DNA of 64,000 nt from an uncultured Bacteroidales bacterium (lineage in GTDB: Bacteria; Bacteroidota; Bacteroidia; Bacteroidales; UBA932): assembly GCA_934700615.1 (NCBI GenBank), contig CAKUXR010000016.1:1-64000 (forward strand), written 5' to 3'. A program made the position numbers and the translations under genes. Shown in pieces: positions 60,954-64,000 of this stretch. The notes below the pieces were generated by a model. It saw only the letters and a program-made list of their open reading frames with translations, was not told where the DNA came from and did no database searches. How positions within the stretch are numbered: the stretch's first letter is position 1; every line of letters begins with the position of its first letter.

Positions 60954-63900
60954 TAGAATGAAAGATTGAGACCGAATGTGTAAGTCTTGTTCAGAGGGTA
61001 CATACGTCCGAGGTCGCTGTCAGGGTGCTCAGGGTCCACAAACCTGACTTTTGTGAAGGTCAATGGATTGTAGGCATTGAAAAATACTCTGAGGTTCAGG
61101 TCTTTTGCCCAGTTGATTGTAGGGAAGGTATAGCCGAGTTCGACACTCTTCAGACGGAGATACGCGGTGCTTACCCTGTTGAATGACGAATTCTCTGAAG
61201 GATAGTGTCCGGTATATCCATAATATCCTGATACCCAGTCAGTCTGAGGCGAATAAGGGTCGGCTGAAGGGTCTGACGGATGCCATCTGTCAAGGTACTG
61301 TTTCAATGTACCGCCACCATTTGAACCCCAAATCGAGTAGAGAGGCTCGCGATATGCCATTGAACCGAGAGCCGAGCCCTGGAAGAGGATGCTCAGGTCA
61401 ATGCCTTTCCATCCGAAGTCGAATGCGAGAGAGTAGTTCATCCAAGGAGTCTGGTCGAAAGCGTACGGATGCTCGTCAAGGTCATTGATCTCACCGTCAC
61501 CATTCCAGTCTTCATATTTGTAGTCTCCAGGCAGAGTGCTGCTCTCATGATAGATTCCGTAAGACCAGATATCTTCCCAACTTGTGAACCTGCCGTTACC
61601 CGTGTATCCGAACTGTACGCCCTGATAGCGGTTGTTCATATTGTCATGACGCCACTTGTCGTAAGAGTTTCCGTAACCGCCGTTCTCCACATATGTAAGA
61701 TACTTCTGCCTGGTGACAGTTGCGATTCCAGTAATGCCATAAGTGAATTCGCCGATACGGTTCTTATGTGTGAGCTGAAGTTCGAGACCCATGTGGCTGT
61801 CACTGTTCACATTCTCCTTCGATGGAGATGCTCCCACGATTGTAGGCACGTCAGAACTTCTCTGACCGAAGAGACCTGTCCTTTTACGATGGAAGTAGTC
61901 GAATGACATGCCGAGCATACCGTTCCATGCTTCGAAATCCACTCCGACATTGAAAGTCTTGGAGGTGTACCATGTGATGTTGGTATTAGGCAGCGGCTGG
62001 TTGTTCACGCCGAACCCAAATGAGCCGTTAAGCATGTAGCCAGGAGCATACTGGTTAAAGTAACCATTCTCCGCGTTACCTGATGAGGCAGGATAGATAT
62101 AACCTGTAACCCACTCGTAGTTCAGGCCGCTGTCATCTCCCAGTTCACCGTAGCTGGCGCGGACTTTCAGCTGATTGATGAAGTTCAATGCTGCACAGTT
62201 CTTGAAGAATGGCTCCTGAGAAATGCGCCATCCGGCAGAAACCGAAGGGAAGAATCCCCACTGATGTCCTCTGGCGAACTTTGAAGAACCGTCATAACGG
62301 AACTGGGCCTCGACCAGATACCTGTCATCGAAAGAGTAGTTCAATCTGCCGATAAGCGCCTCATATCCAAGCTCATAGAACTGGCCGGAAGAAGCATCCA
62401 TACCGACCACCTGATTATCACTTGACAGTGCCGTGAAATAAGGAGAACCGAATGCCAGATCACCGTAGGCGAAGTAGTTGCTTCCGCGACGCTTCTGGAC
62501 CTCCCAACCGAGTGTGGCTCCTACGTCGTGTTTGCCGGCAAACTCCCTGTTATAATTGAGGAGAACCTGAGAAAGTGTCTGCCACTTGCTGTAGTTGTCT
62601 TTGCGTAGGTTGTTAGGTGAGCTCTCTGCAAAGAGTTTCTGCTCGTAATCTCCTGTAACCTTGTTCTGGGCATAGAGGTAATATTCCTTGCGGAAAGCCT
62701 CATTGTCATCCTGACGGTAGTCATAACTGAACATACCCTTGATTTTCAATCCTTCAAGAGGCTTCCATGCTGTTCCGAAGTCATATTCGATGGATGGAGA
62801 GACAGTGATGTTCTTCTGTTCGTATGTCCTGTATCCGGAGATGTCCGAAGTCATCATCGCAACGGTATTCTGCTCCAGATCAAGACCTTCGTAGTTGAGC
62901 ATTGTGTTCTCAGGATCCGCATATGCAGGATAGAGCACGCCCTGTTTCCAGTAGTTTCGGATAATATTGACAGAACTTGTATATGGTGTATGTCTCTTGT
63001 CCTGAAGTCCGGAAATGTTCATGTTGAATTTAAGTCCCTTGACGATTTCAGCTGTAAGGTTTGCCCTGAAATTATACTTGTTGTAGTTCAGGTCCCTTGA
63101 CTTGAAGAAGCCTTCCTGATAAATGTATCCCATTGACACATAATACTGAACTTTCTCAGAACCTCCGCTGATGCTGATGTCATGCTGGGTCTGGGGAGCC
63201 GTCTTGGCAATTATCAGGCTATTCCAGTCTGTCTCGCGTCTGGTGCCGTTTCTGAATGCCTCGAATGCATCTTCACCATAGACGATGTTGCCGCCGGTCA
63301 TGGAATTCATTGACTTTTCATTGTAAATAGTCATCGCATCGAAAGCGTTCATAAGTTCAGGCATCTTGGAAGGTGTCTGGATTGTATATGAACCATTGTA
63401 TGACACTTTGGACTTTCCGGCCTGTCCCTGCTTGGTGGAAACGAGGATAACTCCATTCGCACCACGGACTCCGTAGATGGCGGCAGAAGCATCTTTCAAT
63501 ACAGATACATTCTCGATATCCTCAGGTGTAAGTCTCTGGAAATCAGACACAGTACGAGGAACTCCATCAATGACGACAAGCGGTGAACCAAGGCCTCGGA
63601 TATCCATATTGGCGCTGTAGGTTCCAGGCTCCGCACTGGTCTGCCATACTCGCACTCCCGGAACTCGTCCTGTAAGCATATTCTGAGGGTTCTCTGTCTT
63701 TGTCTTCATCAATTCACCGGAATTGATTCCGGCAACTGCACCTGTCAATGATCCTCTTTTCTGAGTACCGTAGCCGACAACGACTACACTCTCGAGAAAG
63801 TTGGAATCATCAGTAAGCACAACATTGATGACAGAACGTCCGTTTACGTTCACTTCCTGCGTGGTCATTCCGATGCAGGAGAATTCCAGAATAGCATTTG

Positions 63901-64000
63901 AAGGAACCGAAACATTGTACTTTCCGTCAAGGTCGGTAGCGGCACCTACAGTCGCACCCTTCTGCATGACACTGGCTCCAATTACCGGGGCTCCAGATCC
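60953..64000 (-). CDS. SusC/RagA TonB-dependent outer-membrane transporter (5' end cut)
   Basis: The frame is open to base 64000, so the signal peptide and TonB box lie outside the window. The visible part starts inside the carboxypeptidase-regulatory-like domain (GAPVIGASVMQKGATVGAAT, DLDGKYNVSVP). The plug follows: ESVVVVGYGTQKRGSLTGAV, LTGRVPGVRVWQTS, DIRGLGSPLVVIDGVPR and VLKDASAAIYGVRGANGVIL. The 22-strand barrel ends at the C-terminal strand TFGLNLSF. It imports oligosaccharides with SusD. It is the first gene of the PUL seen here. Confidence 0.96.
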   Translation of the reverse strand, partial: GSGAPVIGASVMQKGATVGAATDLDGKYNVSVPSNAILEFSCIGMTTQEVNVNGRSVINVVLTDDSNFLESVVVVGYGTQKRGSLTGAVAGINSGELMKTKTENPQNMLTGRVPGVRVWQTSAEPGTYSANMDIRGLGSPLVVIDGVPRTVSDFQRLTPEDIENVSVLKDASAAIYGVRGANGVILVSTKQGQAGKSKVSYNGSYTIQTPSKMPELMNAFDAMTIYNEKSMNSMTGGNIVYGEDAFEAFRNGTRRETDWNSLIIAKTAPQTQHDISISGGSEKVQYYVSMGYIYQEGFFKSRDLNYNKYNFRANLTAEIVKGLKFNMNISGLQDKRHTPYTSSVNIIRNYWKQGVLYPAYADPENTMLNYEGLDLEQNTVAMMTSDISGYRTYEQKNITVSPSIEYDFGTAWKPLEGLKIKGMFSYDYRQDDNEAFRKEYYLYAQNKVTGDYEQKLFAESSPNNLRKDNYSKWQTLSQVLLNYNREFAGKHDVGATLGWEVQKRRGSNYFAYGDLAFGSPYFTALSSDNQVVGMDASSGQFYELGYEALIGRLNYSFDDRYLVEAQFRYDGSSKFARGHQWGFFPSVSAGWRISQEPFFKNCAALNFINQLKVRASYGELGDDSGLNYEWVTGYIYPASSGNAENGYFNQYAPGYMLNGSFGFGVNNQPLPNTNITWYTSKTFNVGVDFEAWNGMLGMSFDYFHRKRTGLFGQRSSDVPTIVGASPSKENVNSDSHMGLELQLTHKNRIGEFTYGITGIATVTRQKYLTYVENGGYGNSYDKWRHDNMNNRYQGVQFGYTGNGRFTSWEDIWSYGIYHESSTLPGDYKYEDWNGDGEINDLDEHPYAFDQTPWMNYSLAFDFGWKGIDLSILFQGSALGSMAYREPLYSIWGSNGGGTLKQYLDRWHPSDPSADPYSPQTDWVSGYYGYTGHYPSENSSFNRVSTAYLRLKSVELGYTFPTINWAKDLNLRVFFNAYNPLTFTKVRFVDPEHPDSDLGRMYPLNKTYTFGLNLSF

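Larger units (their letters stand above)
1425..63750. repeat. Dispersed over-represented 7-mer CATTGAC / GTCAATG
   Basis: I counted about 97 exact copies (48 as CATTGAC, 49 as GTCAATG) scattered across the window. Most are preceded by G or A. Copies occur inside genes in several reading frames (Ala-Leu-Thr, Gly/Asn-Ile-Asp, Val-Asn-Ala/Gly, Ser-Met) and between genes (3776, 24288, 26850, 30218). None was found at 17.0-23.8 kb or 41.9-45.5 kb. The count was made by eye and may be off by a few. Confidence 0.8.

Noticed and set aside
1..64000. CATTGAC as an FtsK-orienting (KOPS-like) polar sequence
   Set aside because: The two orientations are equally frequent (48 and 49), whereas KOPS is strongly strand-skewed.
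1..64000. tRNA or rRNA genes
   Set aside because: No rRNA-like segment or tRNA-like T-loop/anticodon arrangement was noticed in any gap.

Overview
The window comes from a member of the Bacteroidales. The evidence is a SusC/SusD polysaccharide-utilization locus, many lipoproteins whose lipobox Cys is followed by charged residues, promoters of the TTTG-N19/20-TAnnTTTG type, a GSCFA protein, a DUF4301 protein, a split LysO exporter and a zapA-rny neighbourhood. GC content is close to 50%, except for an AT-rich island at about 18.95-25.45 kb. I cannot place it below order level. No rRNA or tRNA gene was seen.

Layout: 1-600 is the 3' end of an Rpn-type nuclease gene that runs into a palindromic repeat element. 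0.8-10.9 kb carries a GH2/mutarotase fusion, a lipoprotein, glycerate kinase, an MFS drug exporter, an esterase fused to a dead HAD domain, and a large lipoprotein. 10.9-17.2 kb is housekeeping: a coiled-coil protein and ZapA, a likely 6S RNA, RNase Y, a DsbD-like reductase and a 5'-nucleotidase. 17.7-25.5 kb is an accessory island: an AAA/DUF4143 ATPase with a palindromic operator-like site, three tightly packed AT-rich envelope genes of unknown function, a decayed IS3-family element, a possible IS21-type end, a DUF1016 PDDEXK nuclease and a WG-repeat protein. 25.5-30.7 kb holds a beta-barrel protein, a GH20 remnant, GSCFA, split LysO, a PAS protein and the fluoride channel FluC between two direct copies of a 162-bp palindromic element. 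30.7-39.4 kb is housekeeping: ffh, lysA, a deoxyhypusine-synthase-like gene, an AraC-type regulator, a short 51-bp-period palindromic array, and the recF-dciA-pdxB-DUF4301 operon. 39.5-47.5 kb is a four-gene cell-envelope operon, including a histone-H1-like/lipoprotein fusion, divergent from a TPR-LuxR regulator. 47.6-49.0 kb has a TPR protein and YebC. 49.1-64.0 kb is a PUL on the minus strand: SusC (cut by the window end), SusD, DUF3823, a GH42-like protein, a DUF4965 protein, GH92 and a GxGYxYP protein. An internal terminator separates the binding/transport genes from the enzymes, and the last genes have overlapping stop and start codons.

The most striking signal is not a gene. The 7-mer CATTGAC (reverse complement GTCAATG) occurs about 97 times by hand count, against about 8 expected by chance. 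It is evenly split between strands, occurs in several reading frames and between genes, and is absent from the accessory island core and from much of the AT-richer envelope operon. This resembles DNA uptake sequences or Chi-type sites, and I know of no described example for this order.
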